Assembly (NCBI RefSeq): GCF_902497995.1
Contig: NZ_CABVII010000005.1
Coordinates: 186,001 to 250,000 of the forward strand
DNA length: 64,000 nt
Source of the DNA: Pseudomonas fluorescens
GTDB taxonomy: Bacteria; Pseudomonadota; Gammaproteobacteria; Pseudomonadales; Pseudomonadaceae
Direction of reading: 5' to 3'
The notes under the pieces were generated by a model, which was not told the origin of the DNA, made no database searches, and saw nothing but the letters and a program-made list of their open reading frames with translations. Within the stretch, counting starts at the first letter, position 1. The number at the start of each line of letters is the position of its first letter. Shown one piece after another: positions 51,947 through 60,854 of the stretch. The position numbers were made by a program, and so were the translations under genes.

Positions 51947-53464
51947 ATGAACTCGCAAGCTAATGTCGGTGCTGCGCGCAAACTCAGCCTGAAAGACAAA
52001 TACGGCCTGATGACCCGTGACCTGGGCTGGGAAACCAGCTATGTACCGATGGACGAGGTTTTCCCGCACGACAAGTTCGAAGGCATCAAGATTCACGATT
52101 GGGACAAATGGGAAGATCCCTTCCGCCTGACTATGGATGCCTACTGGAAATACCAGTCCGAAAAAGAGCGCAAGCTCTACGCGATCATCGATGCCTTCGC
52201 GCAAAACAACGGCCACTTGAATGTGACCGATGCGCGCTATATCAACGCCCTCAAACTTTTTCTGACCGGCGTCACGCCCATCGAATACAACGCCCATCGC
52301 GGCTTTGCCATGGTCGGTCGGCAATTGCGTGGCGTAGGACCACGGGTCGCCTGCCAGATGCAGGCCATCGACGAACTGCGGCATTGCCAGACCCAGGTTC
52401 ATACGCTGAGCCACTACAACCGCTACTTCAACGGCTTCCATTCCTGGCCGCAGAATTTCGATCGGCTGTGGTATCTCTCGGTGCCCAAGTCGTTCATCAA
52501 CGATGCCATGTCGGCGGGACCTTTCGAATACCTGGTGTCGATATCGTTCTCGTTCGAGTACGTGCTGACCAATCTTCTGTTCATGCCGTTCATGTCTGGT
52601 GCGGCCTACAACGGTGACATGGCGACAGTGACCTTCGGTTTCTCCGCCCAGTCCGATGAAGCGCGGCACATGACCCTGGGGCTGGAGGTGATCAAGTTCA
52701 TCCTCGAGCAGGATCCGGCCAACGTACCGATCGTACAGAAGTGGATCGATAAGTGGTTCTGGCGTGGCTACCGGTTGCTGACGCTGGTCGGCATGATGAT
52801 GGACTACATGCTGCCGAAGAAAATCATGTCCTGGCGCGAAGGTTGGGAGATCTATTTCGAGCAGAGTGGCGGTGCCCTGTTTGCCGACCTCGAGCGCTAT
52901 GGCATTCGCAAGCCCAAGTACTGGGAAGATTCGGTCAAGGAAAAGGATCACATCACGCATCAGGCCTGGAGCATGTTCTACCAATACTGCTGGGGCACCG
53001 GCGTACACGGCTGGCTGCCCAAGCAAGAGGAAATGGATTGGCTTGCCGAACAGTATCCCGACAGTTTCGACAAGATTTACCGCCCGCGCTTCGAGCAATG
53101 GAAAAAACAGGAAGACGCTGGCGAGCGCTGGTTCAACACCAGCCTGCCTTGTCTGTGCCAGGTTTGTCAGATTCCGATGGTATTCACTGAGCCCGATGCG
53201 CCTCTGATCCGCCGTCAGCGTGAGAGCAAGTACAAGGATGAGCGCTATCAATTCTGTTCTGACGGCTGCAAGGACATCTTCGACGACGAACCCGAGAAGT
53301 ATATCCAGGCCTGGATGCCGGTGCAGCAGATCCTCAAGGGCAAGGCTGGCGGCCCGGGCATCGATGATGTGATTCGTTGGTCCTACCTGGATCCGGGCAG
53401 TGACACAGGTGCTTTCGAGGCCTCGGCCGACGCACGCAACTGGAAACTCTGGAAAGGTCTGTAA
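51947..53464 (+). CDS. dmpN: Phenol hydroxylase alpha subunit, diiron oxygenase
   Basis: 505 residues, near the 517 of DmpN. Diiron ligands Glu113 (PIEYNAH), Glu143/His146 (DELRH), Glu204 (FSFEYV) and Glu238/His241 (DEARH) are all present. The C-terminal zinc-binding YHS-like domain shows CLCQVCQIP and CSDGCKDIFDDEPEKYI. The product hydroxylates phenol to catechol, using electrons from DmpP and coupling by DmpM. A long minus-strand frame over this gene is only its shadow. Confidence 0.95.
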   Translation: MNSQANVGAARKLSLKDKYGLMTRDLGWETSYVPMDEVFPHDKFEGIKIHDWDKWEDPFRLTMDAYWKYQSEKERKLYAIIDAFAQNNGHLNVTDARYINALKLFLTGVTPIEYNAHRGFAMVGRQLRGVGPRVACQMQAIDELRHCQTQVHTLSHYNRYFNGFHSWPQNFDRLWYLSVPKSFINDAMSAGPFEYLVSISFSFEYVLTNLLFMPFMSGAAYNGDMATVTFGFSAQSDEARHMTLGLEVIKFILEQDPANVPIVQKWIDKWFWRGYRLLTLVGMMMDYMLPKKIMSWREGWEIYFEQSGGALFADLERYGIRKPKYWEDSVKEKDHITHQAWSMFYQYCWGTGVHGWLPKQEEMDWLAEQYPDSFDKIYRPRFEQWKKQEDAGERWFNTSLPCLCQVCQIPMVFTEPDAPLIRRQRESKYKDERYQFCSDGCKDIFDDEPEKYIQAWMPVQQILKGKAGGPGIDDVIRWSYLDPGSDTGAFEASADARNWKLWKGL

Positions 53465-53494
53465 ACCGGGTACCTACCCAAAAAAGACTCCCCG

Positions 53495-53506
53495 AAATAA
53501 CAATAA
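53495..53506 (+). promoter_or_regulatory. Crc/Hfq-type CA motif between dmpN and dmpO
   Basis: AAATAACAATAA, 34 bases before the dmpO ATG. Farther from the start codon than the others. Confidence 0.35.
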
Positions 53507-53540
53507 GGCGGTGCTTGCGAGCACCGTCAAGGAGACTCTC

Positions 53541-53891
53541 ATGCCTGTTATAGCGCTCAAACCCGATTACCGTGGTGAAGCTCGCGACGCCGTAGATCAG
53601 TTCAACGGACAGCAATTGATTTTTGTCGAGTGGATCGGCCACCTGAGTATTTGTGCGCCCATCGCGGTGCTGGTCGACCCTGAGCAAGGCTTTGGCGACT
53701 TCATCGAAAAAACCCTCCAGCAGAGCGTTTTCGCCTCTCATCCCGACTGGGCCGTCATCGACTGGCAACAGGTGCAATGGGGCTTCGAGCGTCAGCCGTT
53801 GAATCCGCAGCCCGACGCCACCTTTGCCAGTCTGGGCATCGGTCACAAGGCGTTCATTACGTTGCGCACCCCCAACCTGGATGGAATCTGA
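53541..53891 (+). CDS. dmpO: Phenol hydroxylase gamma subunit
   Basis: 116 residues. MPVIALKPDYRGEARDAVDQ, then NGQQLIFVEWIGHL and ASHPDWAVIDWQQVQW, matching DmpO/PhhO. The frame opens at 53400 but the ATG at 53541 follows AAGGAGA. Structural component of the (alpha-beta-gamma)2 oxygenase. Confidence 0.92.
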   Translation: MPVIALKPDYRGEARDAVDQFNGQQLIFVEWIGHLSICAPIAVLVDPEQGFGDFIEKTLQQSVFASHPDWAVIDWQQVQWGFERQPLNPQPDATFASLGIGHKAFITLRTPNLDGI

Positions 53892-53900
53892 GAGGTCGTC

Positions 53901-54962
53901 ATGAGCTACGAATTGACTATCGAACCGCTTGGCCAGGTCATCGAGGTGGAGGAGGGTCAGACCCTCCTTGACGCGGCGTTACGCGCCGGCATCTGGCTTC
54001 CCCACGCCTGCTGTCACGGCCTCTGCGCGACCTGCAAAGTGCAGGTGCTCGAAGGTGCAGTTGAGCTTGGCGAAGCATCACCCTTTGCCTTGATGGACAT
54101 GGAACGCAGTGAAGGCAAGGCGCTGGTCTGTTGTGCCATCCCGCAGTCCGATCTGACTATTGAGGTAGAGATCGACGAGGAACCGGATGCCAAGGCGATC
54201 GCCTTGCGCGACTTTGAAGCGACGGTGCATTCGATCGTGGAGCTGACGCCGACCATCCGCGGCATTTTCCTGAAGGTCGACAACGACGAGATCGAATTTC
54301 AGGCCGGCCAGTACATCAATCTGTATGTGCCCGGCCTGGCCGAGCCGAGGGCGTTTTCGATTGCCAGCGTTCCTTCGCAATCGAGCCTGATCGAGTTGAA
54401 TGTGCGCAAGGTCCCGGGCGGCGTTGGCACCACTTGGTTGCATGAGCAACTGCAGGTCGGACAGACGTTGAAGTTCAGCGGTCCGCTGGGTCGTTTCTTT
54501 ACCCGCCACTCCGATCCCAATCCGGTGATTTTCATGGCCGGTGGTTCGGGGCTATCCAGCCCCAAATCGATGATCCTCCAGTTGCTGGAAGCCGGAGATA
54601 CGAGAGCCATTTCCCTGTTCCACGGTGCGCGCAATCGGGCAGAGCTGTACTACGCCGAGCTATTTGAGCAACTGGCTCAAAGCTATCCACAGTTGCGCTA
54701 CATACCGGTGCTCTCCGACGAGCCTGAACACAGCGACTGGAGCGGTGCGCGAGGCTTCGTACACGAGGCGGCCGAGCTCACCTTCGCCAACGATTTTCGC
54801 GATCACAAAGCTTATCTGTGCGGTCCTCCTCCGATGATCGAGTCGGCCATCCGCAGCCTGATGCGTGGACGACTGTTCGAACGCGATATCCACCTGGAGA
54901 AGTTCCTGAGCGCGGCCGACGCCAATCAGTCAACCCGCAGCCCGTTGTTCCGCAACATCTGA
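53901..54962 (+). CDS. dmpP: Phenol hydroxylase reductase
   Basis: 353 residues, the DmpP length. N-terminal plant-type [2Fe-2S] cluster Cys37, Cys42 and Cys45 in CCHGLCATCK, with the fourth Cys in ALVCCAIPQS; FAD-binding RAFSIASVP; NAD-binding GGSGLSSPKSM and CGPPPM. It passes electrons from NADH to the diiron site. The NAD loop reads GGSGLSS. Confidence 0.94.
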   Translation: MSYELTIEPLGQVIEVEEGQTLLDAALRAGIWLPHACCHGLCATCKVQVLEGAVELGEASPFALMDMERSEGKALVCCAIPQSDLTIEVEIDEEPDAKAIALRDFEATVHSIVELTPTIRGIFLKVDNDEIEFQAGQYINLYVPGLAEPRAFSIASVPSQSSLIELNVRKVPGGVGTTWLHEQLQVGQTLKFSGPLGRFFTRHSDPNPVIFMAGGSGLSSPKSMILQLLEAGDTRAISLFHGARNRAELYYAELFEQLAQSYPQLRYIPVLSDEPEHSDWSGARGFVHEAAELTFANDFRDHKAYLCGPPPMIESAIRSLMRGRLFERDIHLEKFLSAADANQSTRSPLFRNI

Positions 54963-54972
54963 GGAGGCCGGC

Positions 54973-55290
54973 ATGCACCTCATACAACTGTGCGATGGAC
55001 AGGAGCAATTTTACTGCGATGGCCAGCGCAACTTGCTTCAGGGCATGCAACGGCTGGCCCGCAAAGGCATCCCGCTGGGTTGTCGAGGGGGTGGTTGCGG
55101 TGTTTGTCGCGTGCAGGTACTCAGCGGGCGCTACCACTGCCAGCGAATGAGTCGCGAGCAGATCAGCGAGGCCGAGGAGGGCATGGGTATTGCGTTGGCG
55201 TGTCGGCTCTACCCGGAGAGTGATCTGCAGATTTGCGTGCTTGGTTTGAAGGGCCGAGAACAGGCCCACCCACAAAACAACAAGAGGTAG
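54973..55290 (+). CDS. dmpQ: XylT-like [2Fe-2S] ferredoxin
   Basis: 105 residues. Cluster motif CRGGGCGVCRVQVLSG (C-x4-C-x2-C), with the distal Cys in ALACRLYP. DmpQ/XylT keep catechol 2,3-dioxygenase active by re-reducing oxidised iron, mainly with methylcatechols. Located just before dmpB, as in dmp and xyl operons. Confidence 0.92.
   Translation: MHLIQLCDGQEQFYCDGQRNLLQGMQRLARKGIPLGCRGGGCGVCRVQVLSGRYHCQRMSREQISEAEEGMGIALACRLYPESDLQICVLGLKGREQAHPQNNKR
55274..55283 (+). promoter_or_regulatory. Crc/Hfq-type CA motif before dmpB
   Basis: AAAACAACAA inside the end of dmpQ, with GAGG after it and the dmpB ATG 12 bases downstream. Confidence 0.45.
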
Positions 55291-55295
55291 ACGCC

Positions 55296-56216
55296 ATGAA
55301 TAGGAAAGCCGTTCTGCGCCCTGGCCACGTTGCCATACGGGTGCTCGACCTGAACGCTGCGGTGCATCATTACGTGAACGTGCTGGGCTTGCTGGAAACC
55401 GCTCGCGATGAGCAGGGCAGGGTGTTCCTCAAGGCTTGGGATGAGCACGACCACCATAGCCTGGTACTGCGCGAAGCCGACGCTCCAGGCATGGACTACA
55501 TGGCGTTCAAGGTGGCGGATGAGACAACGCTGCATCAACTGGAGCAGGCCATTACCGAGTTTGGCCTGGACAGCCAATGGATTGCCGCCGGCGAACATCC
55601 GGGGACTGGACAGCGACTGCGCTTCACGGCACCCACCGGCCATGTCTTCGAGCTGTATGCGCACAAGGTATTGCAGGGCAATGGGATGCCGACGACCAAT
55701 CCCGGCATCAAGGCCGCCAACCTGAAAGGCATCCATCCCAGCCGCTTCGACCACTGCGCACTGATCGGTGACGATGTCTTGGGCAGCTACCGGTTATTCA
55801 CCGAGGTCCTGGGCTTTGAACTGACCGAACAGATCGTGGCGGGTGATGACAAGGTGGCGGTATTTCTGTCCTGCAGCAATAAACCTCACGATGTCGCATT
55901 CATCCACGGGCCTGTGAAGGGCAAGCTCCACCACATGTCTTTTTTCGTCGAATCCTGGGCGCAGGTGCTTGATGCGGCGGACACCATTGCCGACCACGAC
56001 GTGGCCCACGAGATCGGTCCAACCCGCCATGGCATCACCCGTGGCGAAACCTTGTACTTCTTCGACCCCTCAGGCAATCGCAACGAAGTCTTCAGCGGCG
56101 GCTACATCTGGTACCCGGACCGACCTGTGCTGACCTGGACGGCCGATGAACTGCCAAGGGCGCTGTTCTTTCACGAGCGCAAGCTCAACGAAACCTTCCT
56201 CAATGTCGTGACCTGA
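55296..56216 (+). CDS. dmpB: Catechol 2,3-dioxygenase (extradiol)
   Basis: 306 residues (XylE/DmpB 307). Iron ligands His153 (FDHCALIG), His213 (LHHMSFF) and Glu264 (NRNEVFSGGY), and the active-site Tyr254 and His245 (RHGITRG) are in place. Cleaves catechol to 2-hydroxymuconic semialdehyde. The only ring-cleaving enzyme in the window, so it also serves catechol from salicylate if the two modules cooperate. Confidence 0.95.
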   Translation: MNRKAVLRPGHVAIRVLDLNAAVHHYVNVLGLLETARDEQGRVFLKAWDEHDHHSLVLREADAPGMDYMAFKVADETTLHQLEQAITEFGLDSQWIAAGEHPGTGQRLRFTAPTGHVFELYAHKVLQGNGMPTTNPGIKAANLKGIHPSRFDHCALIGDDVLGSYRLFTEVLGFELTEQIVAGDDKVAVFLSCSNKPHDVAFIHGPVKGKLHHMSFFVESWAQVLDAADTIADHDVAHEIGPTRHGITRGETLYFFDPSGNRNEVFSGGYIWYPDRPVLTWTADELPRALFFHERKLNETFLNVVT

Positions 56217-56257
56217 ACGTCATCAACCTTTCGACCCCATCATGGAGAACCCCCATC

Positions 56258-57079
56258 ATGAGCAGCAATCCTGAACTGGCCCACAGCCTGACTACAGGCA
56301 ACTTCACTACCAATTGCCACGACGTCGGAACGGGTGACCCTGTCGTCATGATCCACGGTTCCGGCCCAGGCGTTACCGCGTGGGCCAATTGGCGCCTGAT
56401 CATGCCCGAGCTGGCCAGACAGCGCCGGGTGATCGCCCCCGACATGGTGGGTTTCGGTTACACCGAGCGCCCCGAAGGCATCGAGTACAGCAAGGAGGTC
56501 TGGGTGCGCCAGATCAATGACTTGCTCGACACCCTCGACCTTGAACAAGTTGACCTGGTCGGCAACTCCTTCGGTGGAGGGATTGCCCTGGCCTTTGCCA
56601 TTGCCTACCCCCAGCGGGTGCGTCGTTTGGTGTTGATGGGCAGCGTGGGCGTGCCGTTCGAGTTGACCAAGGGGCTCGACGCTGTCTGGGGTTACACCCC
56701 CTCTCTGGACACTATGCGCGGGCTGTTGGACATCTTCGCCTACAGCCGGGCGCTGGTGACCGATGAACTCGCGCAGTTGCGCTATGAGGCGAGTATCCGC
56801 CCGGGCTTCCAGGAGTCCTTCTCGCAACTGTTTCCTGCACCGCGCCAGCGCTGGATCGATGCGCTGGCCAGCCCTGAGGCAGCCATTCGCGGCCTGCAGC
56901 AGCAGGCGCTGATCATTCATGGTCGCGACGACCAGGTGATTCCCCTGCAGACCTCGTTGACCCTGCTCGACTGGCTCGAACATTCGCAGCTGCATGTGTT
57001 TGGCGAATGTGGCCATTGGGCGCAGATCGAGCATGCCTCCCGCTTTGCGCGCCTGGTAGGTGACTTCCTCTCAGAGTGA
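56258..57079 (+). CDS. dmpD: 2-hydroxymuconic semialdehyde hydrolase
   Basis: 273 residues, alpha/beta hydrolase. Triad Ser104 in GNSFGG, Asp225 in HGRDDQVIP and His253 in CGHWAQIEH; oxyanion HGSGPG. Hydrolyses the ring-fission product to formate (or acetate for 3-methyl compounds) and 2-oxopent-4-enoate. No dehydrogenase gene (dmpC) lies between dmpB and dmpD, where it does in dmp and xyl operons. Confidence 0.93.
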   Translation: MSSNPELAHSLTTGNFTTNCHDVGTGDPVVMIHGSGPGVTAWANWRLIMPELARQRRVIAPDMVGFGYTERPEGIEYSKEVWVRQINDLLDTLDLEQVDLVGNSFGGGIALAFAIAYPQRVRRLVLMGSVGVPFELTKGLDAVWGYTPSLDTMRGLLDIFAYSRALVTDELAQLRYEASIRPGFQESFSQLFPAPRQRWIDALASPEAAIRGLQQQALIIHGRDDQVIPLQTSLTLLDWLEHSQLHVFGECGHWAQIEHASRFARLVGDFLSE

Positions 57080-57103
57080 CCGATGCGCTCCACGACCCTG
57101 TCC

Positions 57104-57120
57104 ACAACAATAAAAACGGG
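57104..57120 (+). promoter_or_regulatory. CA-rich motif before the outer-membrane protein gene
   Basis: ACAACAATAAAAACGGG, with AACAATAA matching AAnAAnAA, seven bases before the ATG at 57128. Confidence 0.4.
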
Positions 57121-57127
57121 ACTGACC

Positions 57128-58009
57128 ATGAACTGTAATCGCTACCGCCTGGCCTTGGCTTTATCAGGTTGCTTGTGCGCCGGCGGCGTCTGGGCCACCG
57201 AAAACGGTGCCGATTCCTACGCGTTGGGCGCAGAAGGCGTCATGGCCGGGGCTTTGCCTCCGGCCGGGGTCTACCTGCTGAGCTACTACGAGAACTATCA
57301 CGCTTCGCGCTTTGTCGATAAAAACGGAAATTCCCTGATTCCGGGCTTCGGGCTCAACGTTGATGCCCTCGTGCCACGGCCGGTCTGGATGACCAATCAG
57401 CAGATCCTGGGTGGTCAGCTGGGCTTCTATGCTGCACTGCCGCTGGTGGATCTGCGCGTAAGCATGGCGGGGGAACGGGACTCCCGGCGGGCAATGGGCG
57501 ATTCTATCGTCGCCTCGCTGCTGGCTTGGCACAACGGCAATCACCACTGGGTCGCGGCCGTAGAAGCGGTGTTGCCCACCGGTGATTACGACCGCGATCA
57601 CATGGCCAATGCCGGCAAGAATTACTACACCGCGCGACCGATCTTCGCCTATAGCTACAGCCAGCCTGATGGGTGGGATCTCTCCACCAAGATCTCCTAC
57701 AGCATCAACTCGAAGAACGACGCCACCGATTACCACTCTGGCGACTACATCGCTGGGGACTACAGCATGGGCTACAAAGTGGCGCCCAAGTTGACGCTGG
57801 CCCTGGAAGGCTACGTCTTCAAACAGCTTGAATCCGACCAAGTGAGCGGTGATGACATCGGCTTTCGCGGCCAGGCCGTGGCCTATGGTCCCGGCGTGCA
57901 CTACCAGGGCCAAGGATGGTCATTGGAAGCCAAATACCTCCAGGAAACCGCTGTTGAAAACCGTCCCCAGGGCAATGCCACCTGGCTCAAATTCGTCTGG
58001 GCTTTCTAG
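57128..58009 (+). CDS. Outer-membrane transport protein, phenol meta-pathway type
   Basis: 293 residues with signal peptide MNCNRYRLALALSGCLCAGGVWA. The mature part is a predicted beta-barrel (ending WLKFVWAF, terminal Phe) of the family annotated as MetA-pathway phenol degradation or SphA-like proteins. Seen: LYSYYENYHASRFVDKNG-like LLSYYENYHASRF and GDYIAGDYSMGYKVAPKL. Inserted between dmpD and dmpE, where classical dmp operons have nothing. Probably helps uptake of aromatic compounds; exact substrate unknown. Confidence 0.82.
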   Translation: MNCNRYRLALALSGCLCAGGVWATENGADSYALGAEGVMAGALPPAGVYLLSYYENYHASRFVDKNGNSLIPGFGLNVDALVPRPVWMTNQQILGGQLGFYAALPLVDLRVSMAGERDSRRAMGDSIVASLLAWHNGNHHWVAAVEAVLPTGDYDRDHMANAGKNYYTARPIFAYSYSQPDGWDLSTKISYSINSKNDATDYHSGDYIAGDYSMGYKVAPKLTLALEGYVFKQLESDQVSGDDIGFRGQAVAYGPGVHYQGQGWSLEAKYLQETAVENRPQGNATWLKFVWAF

Positions 58010-58029
58010 CCTCTGCAAAGGACATCGTG

Positions 58030-58839
58030 ATGACTCAATCCCACCTGGAAATGCTGGCCGAGAGCCTGATAACCGCCGAATGTGCGCGCCAACCCTGCGA
58101 GCCATTGCGTGAGGACATCGCAAGGTACAGTGATAATCCTGTCGAGACCGCCTACGCCATCCAGCAGTTGAACGTGCAGCGGCGGCTGGACGCAGGCGCA
58201 CGTATCGTCGGTCGTAAAATCGGCCTGACGTCCGTCGCGGTCCAACGTCAGCTGGGCGTTGATTCGCCCGATTATGGATGCCTGTTCGCCGACATGGCTT
58301 TTGGCGACAACGAACAGATTCCCATTGACCGCCTGCTGCAACCGAAGGTCGAGGCGGAGATCGTGCTGGTCCTGGAGCGCGACCTGACTTTCGAGCGACA
58401 TACCCTCGCCGATTTGATCAGCGCTACCGCTTATGCCTTGCCGGCACTGGAAATCGTCGACAGCCGCATAGCCGATTGGAACATCGGCCTCACCGACACC
58501 ATCGCTGACAACGCCTCGTGCGGTGTGTTCGTGCTGGGTAACTCGCCAACGTCCCTGAGCCGCTTCGATCTGGTGGACTGCGCAATGCGCCTGACCGAAA
58601 ACGGCGTCGAGGTTTCCCATGGCCAGGGCAGCGCCTGCCTGGGCAATCCGCTGAATGCCGCCTGCTGGCTGGCCGATCGCATGGTTAAGCTCGGCACGCC
58701 CTTGCGCGCCGGCGACATCCTGCTCACGGGTGCGCTGGGACCGATGCGTCCAGTGCGTGCCGGCGCTGATTATTTTGCAGAAATCGAAGGACTGGGGCGC
58801 GTGCGCGCCAGCTTTTCATCACTGGAGGCCAAGTCATGA
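58030..58839 (+). CDS. dmpE: 2-oxopent-4-enoate hydratase
   Basis: 269 residues, with [38 protein letters not shown] and [21 protein letters not shown], the fumarylacetoacetase-fold hydratase of the DmpE/MhpD/XylJ group. Adds water to 2-oxopent-4-enoate giving 4-hydroxy-2-oxovalerate. GTG at 58027 is an alternative start. Overlaps dmpF by 4 bases. Confidence 0.92.
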   Translation: MTQSHLEMLAESLITAECARQPCEPLREDIARYSDNPVETAYAIQQLNVQRRLDAGARIVGRKIGLTSVAVQRQLGVDSPDYGCLFADMAFGDNEQIPIDRLLQPKVEAEIVLVLERDLTFERHTLADLISATAYALPALEIVDSRIADWNIGLTDTIADNASCGVFVLGNSPTSLSRFDLVDCAMRLTENGVEVSHGQGSACLGNPLNAACWLADRMVKLGTPLRAGDILLTGALGPMRPVRAGADYFAEIEGLGRVRASFSSLEAKS

Positions 58840-59798
58840 GCCAACCGCGTATTCCCGTCGCCATCATTGGCTCGGGCAACATCGGCACCGACCTGATGAT
58901 CAAGGTCATGCGCAACTCCCGGTATCTTGAAATGGGCGCCATGGTCGGTATCGACCCGGCCTCCGATGGGCTGGCCCGTGCCGCCCGCCTCGGGGTGCCG
59001 ACAACCGCCGAAGGTATTGAAGGCCTGCTGGCGCTGCCCAATTTCAAGGACATCCGCATTGCTTTCGATGCGACCTCGGCGGGCGCCCACGCTTGCCACA
59101 ACGAACGCTTGCAGGCCCATGGCGTGCAGGTCATCGACCTCACGCCGGCTGCGATCGGCCCCTACGTCGTGCCAGTGGTCAACCTGGATGATCATCTGAA
59201 TGCGCCGAATATCAACATGGTAACGTGCGGCGGCCAGGCCACCATTCCCATGGTGCGCGCGGTGTCGCAGGTAGCGACGGTGTATTACGCCGAGATCGTG
59301 GCGTCCATCGCCAGTAAATCCGCCGGCCCGGGCACCCGGGCCAACATCGACGAGTTCACCGAGACGACGTCCCGGGCCATTGTCGAAGTCGGCGGTGCCC
59401 AGCGTGGCAAGGCGATCATCGTGCTGAACCCGGCCGAGCCACCGCTGATGATGCGCGACACCGTGTATTGCCTGGTCGAGGAGGGGGCCGACCAATCGGC
59501 GATTCGTGCATCGGTGGCCGAAATGGCCAGCGCCGTGCAAGCCTATGTTCCCGGCTATCGTCTCAAGCAGGCAGTGCAATTCGAGCACTTCGGTGCCGAT
59601 CGTCCGTTGAATATTCCCGGATTGGGAAAAATCGCGGGGCTCAAAGTGTCGATCTTCCTCGAGGTCGAAGGTGCAGCCCACTATCTGCCGGCGTATGCCG
59701 GTAACCTGGACATCATGACCAGCGCCGCACTGTCGGCGGCTGAGCGGTTTGCCGAAGTCCGAATAGCGCAGCGTGCTGCGACGGGAGACCAGCAATGA
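58836..59798 (+). CDS. dmpF: Acetaldehyde dehydrogenase (acylating)
   Basis: 320 residues. NAD-binding [19 protein letters not shown], catalytic Cys in [12 protein letters not shown] and [13 protein letters not shown]. It converts acetaldehyde plus CoA to acetyl-CoA and channels the aldehyde from DmpG in a complex. ATGA overlaps link it to both neighbours. Confidence 0.94.
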   Translation: MSQPRIPVAIIGSGNIGTDLMIKVMRNSRYLEMGAMVGIDPASDGLARAARLGVPTTAEGIEGLLALPNFKDIRIAFDATSAGAHACHNERLQAHGVQVIDLTPAAIGPYVVPVVNLDDHLNAPNINMVTCGGQATIPMVRAVSQVATVYYAEIVASIASKSAGPGTRANIDEFTETTSRAIVEVGGAQRGKAIIVLNPAEPPLMMRDTVYCLVEEGADQSAIRASVAEMASAVQAYVPGYRLKQAVQFEHFGADRPLNIPGLGKIAGLKVSIFLEVEGAAHYLPAYAGNLDIMTSAALSAAERFAEVRIAQRAATGDQQ

Positions 59799-60814
59799 TC
59801 GACAAAAACCGGAAAGTCTACGTCTGCGACGTGACCTTGCGCGACGGCATGCATGCCGTGCGCCACCAATACAGCCTTGATCAGGTGCGCACCATTGCTC
59901 GCGCGCTGGATGCCGCCGGGGTGGACAGCATCGAAGTGGCCCACGGCGATGGCCTGCAGGGTTCAAGCTTCAATTACGGGTTTGGCGCCCATACCGACCT
60001 GGAGTGGATCGAGGCCGTCGCCGATGAGCTAAAGCATGCTCAGCTGGCCACCTTGCTGCTGCCGGGTATTGGCACTGTGCATGACCTCAAGGCTGCCTAC
60101 GATGCCGGGGCCCGGATCGTGCGCGTCGCCACTCACTGCACCGAGGCGGACGTTGCCCGGCAACATCTGGAGTACGCGCGCCACCTGGGCATGAACGCCG
60201 TCGGCTTTTTGATGATGAGCCATATGAGCACGCCCCAGGAGCTGGCCGAGCAGGGCCGGTTGATGGAGAGTTATGGCGCCCAGTGCATCTACGTGGTGGA
60301 TTCCGGCGGGGCCATGAACATGTACGACATTGCCGAACGCTTCAAGGCAATGAAGGATGTACTGGATCCTCGCACCGAGACCGGGATGCACGCACACCAT
60401 AACCTGGGCCTGGGTGTGGCCAATAGTCTGGTGGCGCTGGAGCACGGCTGCAATCGTATCGATGCCAGTCTGTCCGGCATGGGGGCGGGTGCGGGCAATG
60501 CGCCGCTTGAGGTTTTTATCGCCGCCGCCGAACGCATGGGACTCAATCACGGTTGTGAGGTAAAACGCTTGATCGATGCCGCCGAGGACATTGTTCGGCC
60601 GCTGCAGGAACGGCCGGTTCGGGTCGATCGCGAGACGCTGGCGCTGGGTTACGCCGGCGTGTACTCGAGCTTTCTCAGGCATGCCGAAGCGGCGGCACAG
60701 AAGTATGGGCTGTCGGCCTTCGATATCCTTGTCGAACTGGGCAAGCGGCGGATGGTCGGGGGCCAGGAAGACATGATTGTCGATGTCGCGCTGGATATGC
60801 TGCGCACAGGATAA
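59795..60814 (+). CDS. dmpG: 4-hydroxy-2-oxovalerate aldolase
   Basis: 339 residues, HMG-CoA-lyase-like barrel with [20 protein letters not shown] (catalytic Arg/Asp, His), [20 protein letters not shown] (metal His pair) and [15 protein letters not shown]. It splits 4-hydroxy-2-oxovalerate into pyruvate and acetaldehyde. Last gene of the operon; dmpH and dmpI do not follow. Confidence 0.94.
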   Translation: MIDKNRKVYVCDVTLRDGMHAVRHQYSLDQVRTIARALDAAGVDSIEVAHGDGLQGSSFNYGFGAHTDLEWIEAVADELKHAQLATLLLPGIGTVHDLKAAYDAGARIVRVATHCTEADVARQHLEYARHLGMNAVGFLMMSHMSTPQELAEQGRLMESYGAQCIYVVDSGGAMNMYDIAERFKAMKDVLDPRTETGMHAHHNLGLGVANSLVALEHGCNRIDASLSGMGAGAGNAPLEVFIAAAERMGLNHGCEVKRLIDAAEDIVRPLQERPVRVDRETLALGYAGVYSSFLRHAEAAAQKYGLSAFDILVELGKRRMVGGQEDMIVDVALDMLRTG

Positions 60815-60829
60815 AAACCTTTCCCCTTC

Positions 60830-60854
60830 ACGGCGGACAGGTTGTCCGCCGTTT
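60830..60854 (+). terminator. Hairpin between dmpG and the convergent dmpR
   Basis: ACGGCGGACA, loop GGT, TGTCCGCCGT, then TT. A 10-bp perfect stem. It lies 15 bases after dmpG and touches the dmpR stop codon, so it can end both transcripts. Confidence 0.7.

Noticed and set aside
51305..53251. 648-codon minus-strand frame across dmpL, dmpM and dmpN
   Set aside because: It is a shadow of well-recognised phenol hydroxylase genes, has no family likeness, and is long only because of codon bias.
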